A stretch of 64,000 nucleotides of DNA from Halopseudomonas formosensis (lineage in GTDB: Bacteria > Pseudomonadota > Gammaproteobacteria > Pseudomonadales > Pseudomonadaceae): positions 1 to 64,000 of the forward strand of contig NZ_FOYD01000004.1 of the NCBI RefSeq assembly GCF_900115905.1. Direction: 5' to 3'. Both the position numbers and the translations under genes were made by a program. The notes under the pieces were generated by a model. It made no database searches. It was not told the origin of the DNA and saw only the letters and a program-made list of their open reading frames with translations. Of this stretch, positions 6,857 to 17,713 are shown piece after piece. The stretch's first letter is position 1. Each line of letters begins with the position of its first letter.

Positions 6857-8086
6857 ATGACCGAGTACAGACTGGGTGTTCATTCGGAAACCGGCATCCT
6901 GCGGCAGGCGATCGTCTGCCGCCCCGGACTGGCCCACCGTCGCCTGACCCCGAGCAACTGCGACACCTTGCTGTTCGACGACGTGTTCTGGGTCAAGCAG
7001 GCGCAGAAGGACCACGATGTGTTCGTATCCCTGATGCGCTCGCGCGGGGTGGAGGTTCTGGATGTCAACGAGCTGCTGGCGCAGACGCTGGATATCGACG
7101 AGGCGCGGGCCTGGATTCTGGATAACCGCATCACCTGGAACCATGTGGGTGTGGGCATGGTGTCCGACCTGCGAGCCTGGATGGACGCGCTGCCGGGCGA
7201 GCGGCTGGCGGAGTTCCTGATCGGCGGCCTGCAGGTCAGCGACCTGCCGTTCAACCCCAGTGGCCTGTTCGGCAACCACCTGGGGCCCTTTGGCTTCATC
7301 CTGCCGCCGCTGCCCAACTTCCTGTTCACCCGCGATACCAGTGCCTGGATCCATGACGCCGTGTCGCTGAACCCGATGTACTGGGCCGCACGCCAGCCGG
7401 AGACCCTGCTGATGGCAGCGATCTACCGCTTCCATCCCAAATTCGCCGGCAAGGTGGAAACAGTGTGGGGCGACCCGCTCAGGGACTACGGACTGGCGAC
7501 GCTGGAGGGCGGCGACATCATGCCGGTCGGCAACGGCAGCGTGCTCATCGGCATGGGCGAGCGCACCTCGCCGCAGGCGATCGGCCAACTGGCCAACGCC
7601 CTGTTCGAGCGGGGTACAGTCAACCGGGTTGTGGCCTGCCAGATGCCCAGCAGTCGCGCGTCCATGCACCTGGATACGGTGTTCACCTTCTGTGGCGGCA
7701 ATGTGGTCACCGCCTTCCGTGAAGTGACCGACCAGATCCTCTGCTATGACATCCGTCCCGGCAAGGGCGGCAAGCATATTTCCTTCAGCCGTGATCCGCG
7801 GCCGATGTTCGATGTGGTCGCCGATATGCTGGGTTGCGAATCGCTGGTGGTGGTGCCCACCGGTGGGGACACCCCCGCCGAGCGTGAACGCGAGCAGTGG
7901 AACGACGGCAACAACGTGCTGGCGCTCAGCCCCGGGGTGGTCATCGGCTACGACCGCAATGACGACACCAACGCCGCGCTGGAGGCCGCCGGGATCCAGG
8001 TGCTGCAGGTTCCTGGTGCCGAGCTTGGCCGGGGCCGCGGCGGCGGGCGCTGCATGAGCTGCCCGACCATCCGCGATGCCCTCTGA
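6857..8086 (+). CDS. arcA: Arginine deiminase
   Basis: This 409-residue cytoplasmic enzyme hydrolyses L-arginine to citrulline and ammonia, the first step of the ATP-yielding arginine deiminase pathway. Family motifs are present: FTRDTSAWI, the catalytic-site block [10 protein letters not shown], and the C-terminal [13 protein letters not shown] with the nucleophilic Cys near residue 399. Length fits the family (about 400-418). The gene follows the carrier by 10 bp and precedes arcB by 18 bp. The C-terminus stops soon after the cysteine loop and is a few residues shorter than the P. aeruginosa protein. Confidence 0.96.
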   Translation: MTEYRLGVHSETGILRQAIVCRPGLAHRRLTPSNCDTLLFDDVFWVKQAQKDHDVFVSLMRSRGVEVLDVNELLAQTLDIDEARAWILDNRITWNHVGVGMVSDLRAWMDALPGERLAEFLIGGLQVSDLPFNPSGLFGNHLGPFGFILPPLPNFLFTRDTSAWIHDAVSLNPMYWAARQPETLLMAAIYRFHPKFAGKVETVWGDPLRDYGLATLEGGDIMPVGNGSVLIGMGERTSPQAIGQLANALFERGTVNRVVACQMPSSRASMHLDTVFTFCGGNVVTAFREVTDQILCYDIRPGKGGKHISFSRDPRPMFDVVADMLGCESLVVVPTGGDTPAEREREQWNDGNNVLALSPGVVIGYDRNDDTNAALEAAGIQVLQVPGAELGRGRGGGRCMSCPTIRDAL

Positions 8087-8104
8087 CCTGACAGGTGCTG
8101 ATCC

Positions 8105-9106
8105 ATGGCTTTCAATCTGAAGAACCGCAGCTTCCTCACCCTGAAGGACTTCACCCCGGCTGAGATCGGCTTTCTGCTGAAACTGGCCGCCGACCTCAAG
8201 GCCGCCAGGTATGCCGGTACCGAAGTGCCGCAACTGCTCGGCAAGGAGATCGCCCTGATTTTCGAGAAGGACTCCACACGTACCCGGGTCGGCTTCGAGG
8301 TGGCGGCTTATGATCAGGGCGCCCATGTCACCTACCTGGGGCCGAGCGGCACCCACCTGGGGCACAAGGAGTCGGTCAGGGACACCGCGCGGGTGCTTGG
8401 TCGGATGTACGACGCCATCGAATACCGCGGCTACGGCCAGGCCGTTGTCGAGGAGCTGGCCGAATATGCCGGGGTACCCGTCTACAACGGCCTGACCGAT
8501 GAATTTCACCCCACCCAGGTGCTGGCGGACTTCCTGACCATGCAGGAGCATGCGCAGAAACCGCTGCGGGACATCTCCTATGTGTTCATCGGCGATGCGG
8601 CCAACAACATGGGCGACAGCCTGCTGATCGGCGGCGCCAAGATGGGCATGGATGTACGCCTGTGCGCGCCACCCGGCTGCTGGCCTGACGCCGGGATCCG
8701 CCGGCAGGCTGAGCAGATTGCCAGTACCACCGGCGCGCGCATCCTGATCAGCGAGGACATCGACCGCGCCGTGGCGGGGGTGGATTTCGTCTACACCGAC
8801 GTCTGGCTGTCCATGGGAGAGCCGGAGGAAAAGTGGGCCGAGCGTATCAAGCTGCTGCTGCCCTATCAGGTCAACGCGCAGCTGATGGCCAGAACCGGCA
8901 ATCCCCGGGTGCGTTTCATGCACTGTCTGCCGGCCTTCCATAACACCGAGACCTCGATCGGCCGGGAGATCGAGCAGAAGTTCGGCATTTGCGCCATGGA
9001 AGTCACCGACGAGGTATTCGAAAGCCCCGCCTCGATCGTTTTCGACCAGGCGGAAAACCGCATGCACACCATCAAGGCGGTACTGGTGGCCACCCTGGGA
9101 GGTTGA
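8105..9106 (+). CDS. arcB: Ornithine carbamoyltransferase, catabolic
   Basis: This 333-residue enzyme phosphorolyses citrulline to ornithine and carbamoyl phosphate in the arginine deiminase pathway. The carbamoyl-phosphate site STRTR (in [12 protein letters not shown]), the FHPTQ motif and the ornithine-site HCLPAFH are all present. Sequence alone does not separate catabolic from anabolic forms; the position between arcA and arcC and the length (about 335) support the catabolic one. Its stop lies 2 bp before arcC, whose ribosome binding site is inside the last arcB codons, so the two are probably translationally linked. Confidence 0.95.
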   Translation: MAFNLKNRSFLTLKDFTPAEIGFLLKLAADLKAARYAGTEVPQLLGKEIALIFEKDSTRTRVGFEVAAYDQGAHVTYLGPSGTHLGHKESVRDTARVLGRMYDAIEYRGYGQAVVEELAEYAGVPVYNGLTDEFHPTQVLADFLTMQEHAQKPLRDISYVFIGDAANNMGDSLLIGGAKMGMDVRLCAPPGCWPDAGIRRQAEQIASTTGARILISEDIDRAVAGVDFVYTDVWLSMGEPEEKWAERIKLLLPYQVNAQLMARTGNPRVRFMHCLPAFHNTETSIGREIEQKFGICAMEVTDEVFESPASIVFDQAENRMHTIKAVLVATLGG

Positions 9107-9108
9107 CC

Positions 9109-10023
9109 ATGCTGGTTGTTGCAGCCCTGGGCGGTAACGCCCTGTTGAAACGGGGCGAACCCCTGACTGCGCGCACCCAGCGCGCCAACGTGCAGATTGC
9201 CGCCGAGGGGCTGGCGGCGATCATCCGCGCCGGTCATCAGTTGGTGATCACCCATGGCAACGGCCCCCAGGTCGGCCTGCTGGCCCTGCGCACGGCGGCC
9301 TACAAGCCGGACGAGCCCTACCCGCTGGACATGCTGGGGGCCGAAACCGAAGGCATGATCGGCTATGTCATCGAGCAGGAACTGGAGAACGCGCTGGGCC
9401 ATGAGCCGGCTGTGGCGACCCTGCTGACCCAGGTGGTGGTCGATCAGCACGACCCCGCCTTTGCCAACCCCACCAAGTTCATCGGCCCGGTGTATGAGCG
9501 GGACGAAGCGCAGGCCCGGGCTGATGCGCTAGGCTGGCATATCGCCCGGGATGGCGACAAGTGGCGGCGTGTGGTGCCCTCACCGACACCGCTGGACATC
9601 CCCGATATCCGCGTCATCCGATTGCTGCTGGAGCAGGGGGTGGTGGTGATCTGCGCCGGTGGCGGCGGCATTCCCATCATCCGCCGGGACGATGGCAGCA
9701 GCCTGGGGGTCGAGGCGGTCATCGACAAGGACGCCGCCAGCGCGCTGCTGGCCCGACAGCTCAATGCCGATGCTCTCTTGCTGCTGACCGATGTGGATGC
9801 CATCTACCGGAACTTCGGTACAGACCAGGCCGCCCCCATCCGCCGGTTGACGGTGGAGCAGGCCAGGGCCATGGATCTGCCCGCGGGATCCATGGGCCCG
9901 AAGGTGGCCGCTGCCGCTGACTTTGCCGAGCAGGGTGGTTTCAGTGCGATCGGGCGGCTGGAAGATGCGCTGGATATTCTTCAGGGCCGTGCCGGTACCA
10001 GGGTGGCGCGCCAGCCTGAGTAG
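9109..10023 (+). CDS. arcC: Carbamate kinase
   Basis: This 304-residue enzyme transfers phosphate from carbamoyl phosphate to ADP, giving ATP, CO2 and ammonia: the energy-yielding last step of the pathway. The amino-acid-kinase fold signatures GGNALL near the N-terminus, THGNGPQVG, TDVDAIY and GSMGPKVAAA are present. The ATG at 9109 was chosen because GGAGG lies 6 bp upstream and the protein then begins at the usual VVAALGGNAL. A longer frame starting inside arcB has no support. It is the last gene of the operon; no strong terminator is seen in the 108 bp that follow. Confidence 0.95.
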   Translation: MLVVAALGGNALLKRGEPLTARTQRANVQIAAEGLAAIIRAGHQLVITHGNGPQVGLLALRTAAYKPDEPYPLDMLGAETEGMIGYVIEQELENALGHEPAVATLLTQVVVDQHDPAFANPTKFIGPVYERDEAQARADALGWHIARDGDKWRRVVPSPTPLDIPDIRVIRLLLEQGVVVICAGGGGIPIIRRDDGSSLGVEAVIDKDAASALLARQLNADALLLLTDVDAIYRNFGTDQAAPIRRLTVEQARAMDLPAGSMGPKVAAAADFAEQGGFSAIGRLEDALDILQGRAGTRVARQPE

Positions 10024-10131
10024 CGCGGCTGGTATTTTCTGCCGCTATCGTGCAGCGAGTTGACCCAGGGCATTCAGCCGGGCCCGGGTTTGGCTTAGAG
10101 TTGGCTGACAGGCAACCACCGAGGATTATCC

Positions 10132-11232
10132 ATGGCTTCTTCTGTGCTCTCCGGTAAACGCATGCTGGCTCTTCTGGTCATTGGCATTCTGACGCTGCTG
10201 GGCTGGTACACCTGGTCCCAGTATGTGCATCAGGGCCCGGGGGAGGGCTTTATCAGCGGCAACGGTCGCATCGAGGCCACCGAGATAGACATCGCCACCA
10301 AGCTGGCGGGCCGGGTCGAGGAAATTCTGGTGCGCGAGGGCGACTTCGTGCAGGCCGGGGAGGTGCTGGCGCGGATGCAGATCGACAGCCTGCAGGCCCA
10401 GCTGGAGGAGGCCCAGGCCGCCCACCAGGAAGCCATTCAGGCGGTGGCCGCCGCCAGGGCGCAGATCAGTCTGCGGGAAAGCGACGTGGCCGCGGCGCAG
10501 GCGCTGGTGGCACAGCGTGAGGCCGAACACCAGGCCGCCTCCCAGCGCAGTGCGCGTACCGAGGTGCTGGCCCGGGACGGCTCGGTATCCCGCCAGCAAC
10601 TGGATGACGACCGCGCCCGGGCGCGCAGTGCCGAGGCTGCGGTGGCAGCGGCCAGGGCCCAGGTACTGGCGGCCCAGGCAGCGGTCGAAGCCGCCAGGGC
10701 GCAGCAGAGCGGGGCCGAGTCCCGGGTAGCCGCCACTCAGGCAACCATCAACCGCATTCAGGTCGAACTGACCGACAGTGAACTCAAGGCGCCGCGCAAC
10801 GGCCGGGTACAGGTGCGCGTGGCCCAGCCGGGCGAGGTGCTGGGGGCCGGTGGGCGGGTGCTGAATCTGCTGGACCTGGCCGACGTCTACATGACCTTTT
10901 TCGTCCCGGAGGTGGTGGCCGGCCGTCTGGCGCTTGGCAGCGAAGCCCGTCTGGTGCTGGATGCCGTGCCGGATCACGTGATTCCGGCTCGCGTCTCCTT
11001 CGTTGCCAGCCAGGCCCAGTTCACCCCCAAGACCGTCGAGACCGCCAGTGAGCGACAGAAACTGATGTTCCGGGTGCGCGCCCAGATTCCGCCGGCGCTG
11101 CTCGAACGCTACCTGGAACAGGTCAAGACCGGGGTGCCGGGTGTGGCCTGGCTGAAGCTGGATGCCGATGCGCCCTGGCCGCCGGAGCTGGCGGTATCCG
11201 ATGAGCTGTTGAAGCTGCTGGCCGATGAGTGA
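10132..11232 (+). CDS. HlyD-family periplasmic adaptor (YhiI-like)
   Basis: This 366-residue membrane-fusion protein would link the inner-membrane ABC exporter encoded next to it with the outer membrane. A single N-terminal membrane anchor (about residues 9-28) is followed by the lipoyl half-motif ([29 protein letters not shown]). A long alanine/glutamine/arginine-rich coiled coil spans about 85-205, and the second barrel half is [20 protein letters not shown]. The three-gene order and lengths match Escherichia coli yhiI-rbbA-yhhJ. Its end overlaps rbbA by 8 bp. The 108 bp upstream contain no gene and no convincing promoter match. Confidence 0.88.
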   Translation: MASSVLSGKRMLALLVIGILTLLGWYTWSQYVHQGPGEGFISGNGRIEATEIDIATKLAGRVEEILVREGDFVQAGEVLARMQIDSLQAQLEEAQAAHQEAIQAVAAARAQISLRESDVAAAQALVAQREAEHQAASQRSARTEVLARDGSVSRQQLDDDRARARSAEAAVAAARAQVLAAQAAVEAARAQQSGAESRVAATQATINRIQVELTDSELKAPRNGRVQVRVAQPGEVLGAGGRVLNLLDLADVYMTFFVPEVVAGRLALGSEARLVLDAVPDHVIPARVSFVASQAQFTPKTVETASERQKLMFRVRAQIPPALLERYLEQVKTGVPGVAWLKLDADAPWPPELAVSDELLKLLADE

Positions 11233-13951
11233 CTCTGTCGCCCGCTTGCAGGGCGTGCGTCTGGACTATGGCAAGACCCGGGCACTGGATGGCATTGACC
11301 TGACGGTGCCGGCCGGCTGCATGGTCGGCCTGATCGGCCCGGACGGGGTCGGCAAGTCCAGCCTGCTGGCGCTGATTTCCGGTTCCCGGCGCATACAGCA
11401 GGGCAGAGTGCAGGTGCTCGGCGGCGACATGGCCGAATGGGGCCACCGCAACCGGGTATGCCCGCGTATCGCCTATATGCCCCAGGGCCTGGGGCGCAAC
11501 CTCTACCCGACCCTGTCGGTGGAGGAGAACCTGCAGTTCTTTGCCCGGCTGTTCGGCCATGATGCGGCGGAGCGCCGTCGGCGCATCGACGAGCTGACCA
11601 TTGCCACCGGTCTGCACGACTTTCTGGCGCGTCCGGCGGGCAAACTGTCCGGCGGCATGAAGCAGAAGCTGGGGCTGTGCTGCGCACTGATCCACGATCC
11701 TGATCTGCTGATCCTCGACGAGCCGACCACCGGGGTTGACCCGCTGGCGCGGGCCCAGTTCTGGGAGCTGATCGAGAGTATCCGTCGGCAACGTCCGCAG
11801 ATGAGCGTAGTGGTGGCCACCGCCTATATGGACGAAGCCCAGGGTTTTGACTGGCTGGTGGCCATGGACGCCGGGCGCATCCTCGCCACTGGTACCCCCG
11901 CCGAGCTGCTGGAGCAGACCGGCAGTACCTCGCTGGAGCAGGCCTTCGTTGCGTTGCTGCCGGAAGAGCGCAAGCGCGGTCACGCCCCGGTGGTCATTCC
12001 GCCGCTGGACGTCGACGAGAACGACATCGCCATCGAAGCGAAGAATCTGGTGCTGCGCTTCGGCGACTTCGTCGCGGTCAAGGATGTCAGTTTCCGCATC
12101 CGCCGGGGCGAGATCTTCGGTTTTCTCGGCTCCAATGGCTGCGGCAAGACCACCACCATGAAGATGCTCACCGGCCTGCTGCCAGCCAGCGAAGGGCAGG
12201 CCTGGCTGTTCGGCAGCGAAGTCAGCCCGAAGGATATCGAGACCCGCCGCCGGGTCGGTTACATGACCCAGGCGTTTTCCCTGTACAGCGAGCTTACCGT
12301 GCGCCAGAACCTGGTGCTGCATGCCCGGCTGTTTGCCGTGCCCGAGGAGCAGATTCCGGCTCGTGTCGAGGAGATGATCCAGCGTTTCGGTCTGGCCGAT
12401 GCGGTCGACAGTCTGCCCTCGAACATGCCGCTGGGCATGCGTCAGCGCCTGTCGCTGGCGGTGGCCATGGTGCACAAACCCGAGTTGCTGATCCTCGATG
12501 AGCCCACCTCGGGGGTTGATCCGGTGGCCCGGGATGCCTTCTGGCGGCTGCTGATTGAACTGTCGCGCAAGGACGGTGTGACCATCTTCCTCTCGACCCA
12601 CTTCATGAACGAGGCGGAGCGTTGCGACCGCATGTCGATGATGCACGCCGGCGTCGTGTTGGACAGCGATGAGCCGGCAAAGCTGGTGGAAAAACGCGGT
12701 GCTGCGGATCTGGAGGAGGCCTTTATCGGCTACTTGCTGGAGGCCGGGGCCGGAACCGATCAGCCGCAGCAGGAGCTGTCCGCCGCACCGCTGGTGGAGC
12801 AGGGGGAAGCCGTTGCACCACGCCGCCAGCGCTTCAGCCTGCAACGCATGCTCAGCTACCTGTGGCGCGAAGCTCTGGAGCTGCAGCGTGACCCGATCCG
12901 CGCCACCCTGGCGCTGGCCGGGTCGATCATGCTGATGTTCGTGATCGGCTTCGGCATCAGTCTGGATGTGGAGGATCTGCGCTACGCGGTGCTGGATCGG
13001 GACGACACCAGCCTCAGCCGCGACTATGCCCTGCAACTGTCGGGCTCGCGCTACTTCATCGAACAGCCGCCGCTCAGTGATTATCAGGAACTGGATCGGC
13101 GCATGCGCAGCGGCGAGGTGTCGCTGGCCATCGAGATACCCCACGGCTTTGCCCGCGATGCACTGGCCGGGCGGCCGGTGGAGATCGGCGCCTGGGTCGA
13201 TGGGGCCATGCCCCAGCGCGCGGAAACCCTCAAGGGCTATGTGCAGGGCATGCACCAGCACTGGCTGGTGACCCAGCTCAGCCAGCGCGGGGGTGCGCTG
13301 CCGACCGGTGCCGAGATCCAGACCCGCTTCCGCTACAACCCGGAAGTGCAGAGCCTGCCGGCCATGGTGCCAGCGGTAATCCCGTTGTTGCTGCTGATGA
13401 TCCCGGCCATGCTCACCGCGCTGGCGGTGGTGCGGGAAAAGGAAACCGGCTCGATCACCAACTTCTACGTCACCCCGGTCACCCGCAGCGAGTTTCTGCT
13501 CGGCAAGCAACTGCCCTATGTGGCGCTGGCGATGGTCAACTTCCTGCTGATGAGTCTGCTGGCGGTGACCGTGTTCGGTGTGCCGATCACCGGCAGCTTC
13601 GCCGCTTTGGCGCTGGCGGCGCTGGTGTTCAGCTTCGTCGCCACCGGCATGGGCCTGCTGGCCTCGTCGATCACCCGCAGCCAGATCGCCGCCATGTTCT
13701 TCGCCATGATCGGCACCATGGTGCCTGCCACCCAGTTCTCCGGACTGATCGACCCGGTATCCTCGCTGGAAGGGGCCGGGCAACTGATCGGACAGGTTTA
13801 TCCGGCCACGCACATGGTCACCATCAGCCGCGGCGTGTTCAGCAAGGCGCTGGGGCTGGCCGAGCTCAGTGGCGCCTTCTGGGCCATGCTGCTGTCGGTG
13901 CCGGTGATCATGGGCCTGGCGGTGATGCTGTTGAAGAAGCAGGAGCGCTGA
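11225..13951 (+). CDS. rbbA: RbbA-type ABC transporter, two ATPases fused to a permease
   Basis: This 908-residue protein has two ABC ATPase domains and a C-terminal ABC-2 permease. Domain one has Walker [10 protein letters not shown] (38-46), signature LSGGMKQ and Walker [14 protein letters not shown]. Domain two has GSNGCGKTT, a divergent signature [11 protein letters not shown] and [13 protein letters not shown]. The permease part (about 530-908) has one helix, a large periplasmic loop, then five hydrophobic helices. Length and architecture match E. coli RbbA (about 911). RbbA was described as ribosome-associated, but the operon context indicates an exporter of unknown substrate. It overlaps the adaptor by 8 bp and is 1 bp from the next gene. 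Confidence 0.9.
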   Translation: MSDSVARLQGVRLDYGKTRALDGIDLTVPAGCMVGLIGPDGVGKSSLLALISGSRRIQQGRVQVLGGDMAEWGHRNRVCPRIAYMPQGLGRNLYPTLSVEENLQFFARLFGHDAAERRRRIDELTIATGLHDFLARPAGKLSGGMKQKLGLCCALIHDPDLLILDEPTTGVDPLARAQFWELIESIRRQRPQMSVVVATAYMDEAQGFDWLVAMDAGRILATGTPAELLEQTGSTSLEQAFVALLPEERKRGHAPVVIPPLDVDENDIAIEAKNLVLRFGDFVAVKDVSFRIRRGEIFGFLGSNGCGKTTTMKMLTGLLPASEGQAWLFGSEVSPKDIETRRRVGYMTQAFSLYSELTVRQNLVLHARLFAVPEEQIPARVEEMIQRFGLADAVDSLPSNMPLGMRQRLSLAVAMVHKPELLILDEPTSGVDPVARDAFWRLLIELSRKDGVTIFLSTHFMNEAERCDRMSMMHAGVVLDSDEPAKLVEKRGAADLEEAFIGYLLEAGAGTDQPQQELSAAPLVEQGEAVAPRRQRFSLQRMLSYLWREALELQRDPIRATLALAGSIMLMFVIGFGISLDVEDLRYAVLDRDDTSLSRDYALQLSGSRYFIEQPPLSDYQELDRRMRSGEVSLAIEIPHGFARDALAGRPVEIGAWVDGAMPQRAETLKGYVQGMHQHWLVTQLSQRGGALPTGAEIQTRFRYNPEVQSLPAMVPAVIPLLLLMIPAMLTALAVVREKETGSITNFYVTPVTRSEFLLGKQLPYVALAMVNFLLMSLLAVTVFGVPITGSFAALALAALVFSFVATGMGLLASSITRSQIAAMFFAMIGTMVPATQFSGLIDPVSSLEGAGQLIGQVYPATHMVTISRGVFSKALGLAELSGAFWAMLLSVPVIMGLAVMLLKKQER

Positions 13952-13952
13952 C

Positions 13953-15083
13953 ATGAACCGTCGAACGCTGGCCAATATCTACCGCCTCGGGGTCAAGGAA
14001 TTGTGGAGCCTGTGGCGCGACCCGATGATGCTGGTACTCATCATCTATGTGTTCACCGTGGCCGTGTACACCGCCGCCAACGCCATGCCGGAAACCCTCA
14101 ACCGGGCACCCATCGCGGTGGTCGACGAGGACGACTCGGCACTGTCCCGGCAGATCATCTCGGCCTTCTACCCACCGTACTTCACCGAGCCGCAGATGAT
14201 CAGCATGGCGCAGATGGACGAGGGCATGGACGCCGGGCGTTACACCTTCGCCCTGTACATCCCCCAGGGCTTCCAGCGCGACGTGCTGGCCAACCGCAGC
14301 CCGGATCTGCAGCTCAACGTCGATGCCACCCGCATGAGCCAGGCGTTTACCGGCAGCGGCGCGGTGCAGCAGATCATCCAGGCCGAGATCAACGAGTTTC
14401 TGCAGCGTGAACGGGTTGCCAGCCCGCCGCCGGTGGACCTGGTAGTACGCGCACGCTTCAACCCGTCCCTGGAGAAGGCCTGGTTCGGCAGCCTGATGCA
14501 GGTGATCAACTACATCACCATGCTGTCGATCGTACTGACCGGCGCAGCGCTGATCCGCGAGCGCGAGCACGGCACCATCGAGCACCTGCTGGTGATGCCG
14601 GTCACCCCCACCGAGATCATGCTGGCCAAGATCTGGTCGATGGGGCTGGTGGTGCTGGTGGCGGCGGCCGTATCGCTGAACCTGGTGGTGCGCGGCATCC
14701 TCGGGGTGCCGGTGGAGGGCTCGCTGCCGCTGTTCTTTACCGGCGCCGCGCTCAGTCTGTTCGCTACCACCTCCATGGGCATCTTCCTCGCCACCCTGGC
14801 GCGCAACATGCCGCAGTTCGGTATGCTGATGATGCTGACCATCATTCCGCTGCAGTTGCTTTCGGGCGGTTCGACACCGCGGGAAAGCATGCCCGAGCTG
14901 GTGCAGAACATCATGCTGGCAGCCCCCACCACCCATTTCGTCGAGCTCGGTCAGGCCATTCTCTACCGTGGCGCCGGGCTGGAAACCGTCTGGAAACCTT
15001 TCCTCGCCCTGGCCCTGATCGGCGCTGTGATGTTCGCCGGTTCATTGCTACGCTTTCGAAAGGCAATCACGCGGATGGCGTAG
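13953..15083 (+). CDS. ABC-2 type permease (YhhJ-like)
   Basis: This 376-residue inner-membrane permease has one N-terminal helix (about 25-45), a long extracytoplasmic domain, and a cluster of five C-terminal helices. It contains the conserved EREHGTIEHLLVMPVTPTE block of ABC-2 permeases. It pairs with the permease half of the preceding fusion protein, completing a heterodimeric exporter with the HlyD-type adaptor. The start is 1 bp after the rbbA stop. The gene is followed by a repeat cluster and no obvious terminator. The substrate is unknown. Confidence 0.88.
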   Translation: MNRRTLANIYRLGVKELWSLWRDPMMLVLIIYVFTVAVYTAANAMPETLNRAPIAVVDEDDSALSRQIISAFYPPYFTEPQMISMAQMDEGMDAGRYTFALYIPQGFQRDVLANRSPDLQLNVDATRMSQAFTGSGAVQQIIQAEINEFLQRERVASPPPVDLVVRARFNPSLEKAWFGSLMQVINYITMLSIVLTGAALIREREHGTIEHLLVMPVTPTEIMLAKIWSMGLVVLVAAAVSLNLVVRGILGVPVEGSLPLFFTGAALSLFATTSMGIFLATLARNMPQFGMLMMLTIIPLQLLSGGSTPRESMPELVQNIMLAAPTTHFVELGQAILYRGAGLETVWKPFLALALIGAVMFAGSLLRFRKAITRMA

Positions 15084-15095
15084 TCTGGCGTTACC

Positions 15096-15315
15096 CTGGG
15101 AGGGACGAGCACCAGCTCGTCCAGCGAGGCTGCTGGCCAGCACAGAGGCTTGAACCAGGCCGCCCATCGAGCTGGTGCTCGACGTTCCCAGGAGGGAAGC
15201 ACGACCGGGCACGGGCCTGGGAAGGACGAGCACCAGCTCGTCCAGCGAGGCTGCTGGCCAGCACAGAGGCTTGAGCCAGGCCGCTCATCGAGCTGGTGCT
15301 CGACGTTCCCAGCGG
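15096..15315. repeat. Extragenic palindromic repeat cluster, two 121-bp tandem units
   Basis: The hairpin GACGAGCACCAGCTCGTC at 15104 and 15225 and its inverted partner ATCGAGCTGGTGCTCGAC at 15166 and 15287 repeat with a period of 121 bp. The inner spacer (CCAGCGAGGCTGCTGGCC and on) is nearly identical in both units but differs from the spacer in the 2205-2565 array. The family therefore keeps its palindromes while spacers differ by locus. Bases 15316-15374 hold only the leader of the next gene. Confidence 0.85.
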
Positions 15316-15374
15316 CGCGATATTCCCGGGCGAACAAAGGAAACACCAAACAATGACTACAAGGAGTACCACCC

Positions 15375-17711
15375 ATGAGCACTGACACCGACCCCCACAA
15401 TCTGTGGCAGGCCGGATATGGCCCCCTGCGCCACAGCGAGCAGACCCGCGAGCGCATCACCGCGCTGGCCAGCCAACTGGTCGCCAGGGGGCGGGTGGAG
15501 GACGAGGACCAGTTCTATGCCATGCTTGTCGCCGCTGACCGGCTGACCTGCGCCGGGATGAATGTGGTCGCCCACATGACCTATGCCAGGCGGTTGGATC
15601 TGGATGGCCAGCCGCTGGCCGCCGAGGATTTCAAGCCGGTGCCCGAAGGGCACACCGGTGGTTCCCTGAACATGGTGCCGGCCTTCGTCGGCTATCTGCT
15701 GGCCAACGCCCTCAGCGGACGGACCCGGGCCTGGCTGATGGGCCAGGGCCACTGCGTCGCCGCGATAGAAGCGATCAACACCCTGACCGGTGACCTGTCC
15801 CCGGCCCAGCAGGGCCGTTATGAACTGAGCGAAGCCGGACTGGCGCGCCTGTGCCAGGACTTCTATTCCTACCAGACCGATGCCGGCGGCATGCCCTCGG
15901 CACCCCTTGGCAGTCACGCCGGACCGAACACCGCCGGAGCCATCTCCGAAGGTGGTTACCTGGGCTTTGCCGAACTGCAGTACATTCATATGCCGCTGCC
16001 GGGGGAAAGCCTGGTGGCCTTCCTCAGTGATGGTGCCTTCGAGGAGCAGCGGGGTTCGGACTGGGCCCCGCGCTGGTGGCGCGCCGAGGACTGCGGCATC
16101 GCCATCCCGGTGATGATCCTCAACGGACGCCGTATCGAGCAGCGTACCCAGATCATCCAGGAGGGTGGCCCCGAATGGCTGCTCGAGGATCAGCGGCACA
16201 ATGGTTTCGATCCGGTGATCATCGATGGTCGCGACCCGGCGGCCTTTGCCTGGGCCATCCTGATGGCCGAGGACCGGCTTGAGGCCTTTTCCGCCGATCC
16301 GCAGCGGCGCTATCCGGCGCCCTTGCCCTATGTGATTGCCGAGACCGAAAAGGGCTTCGGCTTCCCCGGTGCCGGCACCAACGCCGCACACAACCTGCCG
16401 CTGGTGAGCAATCCGCACCGGGATGCGGTGGCGCGCGAGCTGTTCAACAGCAGCGCCCGGGCCCTGCATGTGCCGCTGCCGGAGCTGCAGCAGGCAGTGG
16501 CCACCCTGGCTAACCACGACAGGCAGAACCGCCCGCTGGAAAGCCGCAACCCGCTGGTCCATCGCGAGCCGGCAGCGCCGGTCCTGCCGACTCCGCAATG
16601 GCAGGCGCCGGGGCTGGAGGACAGCGCCATGACGGCGCTGGATCGCTGGTTTGTCGAGCTGGTCAAGGCCAACCCGCAGTTGCGGGTGCGGGTCGGCAAC
16701 CCCGACGAGCTGGCCAGCAACAAGATGGGCGAGACCCTGGCGCTGCTCAAGCACCGGGTCAACGAGCCGGAGCCGGGTGTTCCGGAGGATCTGCACGGCT
16801 CGGTCATCACCGCACTCAACGAGGAGGCCGTGGCCGCTGCCGCGCTGGCCAACAAGGCAGGGCTGAACCTGATCGTCAGCTACGAGGCCTTTGCGGTGAA
16901 GATGCTCGGCCTGATGCGCCAGGAGGCAATCTTCGTCCGCCGGCAGAAGGAGCTGGGCCAGCGGCCTGGCTGGCTGCCGGTGCCCCTGATCGTCACTTCC
17001 CATACCTGGGAGAACTCCAAGAACGAGCAGTCGCACCAGGACCCGACCATCGGCGAAGCGCTGCTGGGGGAGATGTCGGACACCGTGCGGGTGCTGTTCC
17101 CGGTCGGAGGCAACACCACGGTGGCGGCCATGCGCTCGGTCTATGCCGGTCGCGGCCAGCTCGCCTGTGTGGTGGTCTCCAAGCGCGAGGTGAAACAGTA
17201 TCTGGATGGCGCCCGGGCCGAGGCACTGGTAGAGCAGGGCGCGGCCCATGTGGTGGGCGACCCGGCCAGCGCCGATGTGCAACTGATCGCCATCGGCGCC
17301 TATCAGCTGGAGGAGGCGCTGCGGGCCCAGGCGGCGCTGGCGCAGCAGGGACGGGCCGCCTGCGTGACCGTGATCATCGAGCCGGGTCGCCTGCGCAGCC
17401 CGCGGGATGAACTGGAAGCGAGCTTTGTGCTGGATGATGCCAGGCTGCAGGCGCTGTTCCCGCCGGGTATGCCCCGGGTGATCCTCACCCACACCCGCCC
17501 TGAACCCATGCTCGGCATCCTGCGGCGGATCGACAGCGGCCCCCAGAAGACCTGGGCGCTGGGTTATATCAGCCGTGGCGGCACCCTGGATGTGGCCGGC
17601 ATGCTGCGGGCCAACCGCTGTACCTGGCTGGACGCCCTGCGCGCCACTGCCCTGGTGACCGGCTGGGCCCTGTCCGAGCCGGATGAACAAGACCAAGCCC
17701 TGGATAACTGA
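15375..17711 (+). CDS. Phosphoketolase-family thiamine-diphosphate enzyme (divergent Xfp)
   Basis: This 778-residue protein aligns by eye along its length with phosphoketolases, which split xylulose-5-P or fructose-6-P with phosphate into acetyl phosphate and an aldose phosphate. The thiamine-diphosphate region (FLSDGAFEEQRGSDW), GHTGGSLNMVPAFVGYL and LIVTSHTWENSKNEQSHQDP fit the family. Other blocks depart from it: GSHAGPNTAGAISEGG stands where I recall SHATPETPGSIHEGG, and KGFGFPGAGTNAAHNLPL where typical enzymes have KGWTGP. It may be a distinct subfamily with another substrate or reaction. The ATG is preceded by AAGGAG at 15360-15365. The next gene starts 2 bp after the stop. Confidence 0.8.
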   Translation: MSTDTDPHNLWQAGYGPLRHSEQTRERITALASQLVARGRVEDEDQFYAMLVAADRLTCAGMNVVAHMTYARRLDLDGQPLAAEDFKPVPEGHTGGSLNMVPAFVGYLLANALSGRTRAWLMGQGHCVAAIEAINTLTGDLSPAQQGRYELSEAGLARLCQDFYSYQTDAGGMPSAPLGSHAGPNTAGAISEGGYLGFAELQYIHMPLPGESLVAFLSDGAFEEQRGSDWAPRWWRAEDCGIAIPVMILNGRRIEQRTQIIQEGGPEWLLEDQRHNGFDPVIIDGRDPAAFAWAILMAEDRLEAFSADPQRRYPAPLPYVIAETEKGFGFPGAGTNAAHNLPLVSNPHRDAVARELFNSSARALHVPLPELQQAVATLANHDRQNRPLESRNPLVHREPAAPVLPTPQWQAPGLEDSAMTALDRWFVELVKANPQLRVRVGNPDELASNKMGETLALLKHRVNEPEPGVPEDLHGSVITALNEEAVAAAALANKAGLNLIVSYEAFAVKMLGLMRQEAIFVRRQKELGQRPGWLPVPLIVTSHTWENSKNEQSHQDPTIGEALLGEMSDTVRVLFPVGGNTTVAAMRSVYAGRGQLACVVVSKREVKQYLDGARAEALVEQGAAHVVGDPASADVQLIAIGAYQLEEALRAQAALAQQGRAACVTVIIEPGRLRSPRDELEASFVLDDARLQALFPPGMPRVILTHTRPEPMLGILRRIDSGPQKTWALGYISRGGTLDVAGMLRANRCTWLDALRATALVTGWALSEPDEQDQALDN

Positions 17712-17713
17712 CG

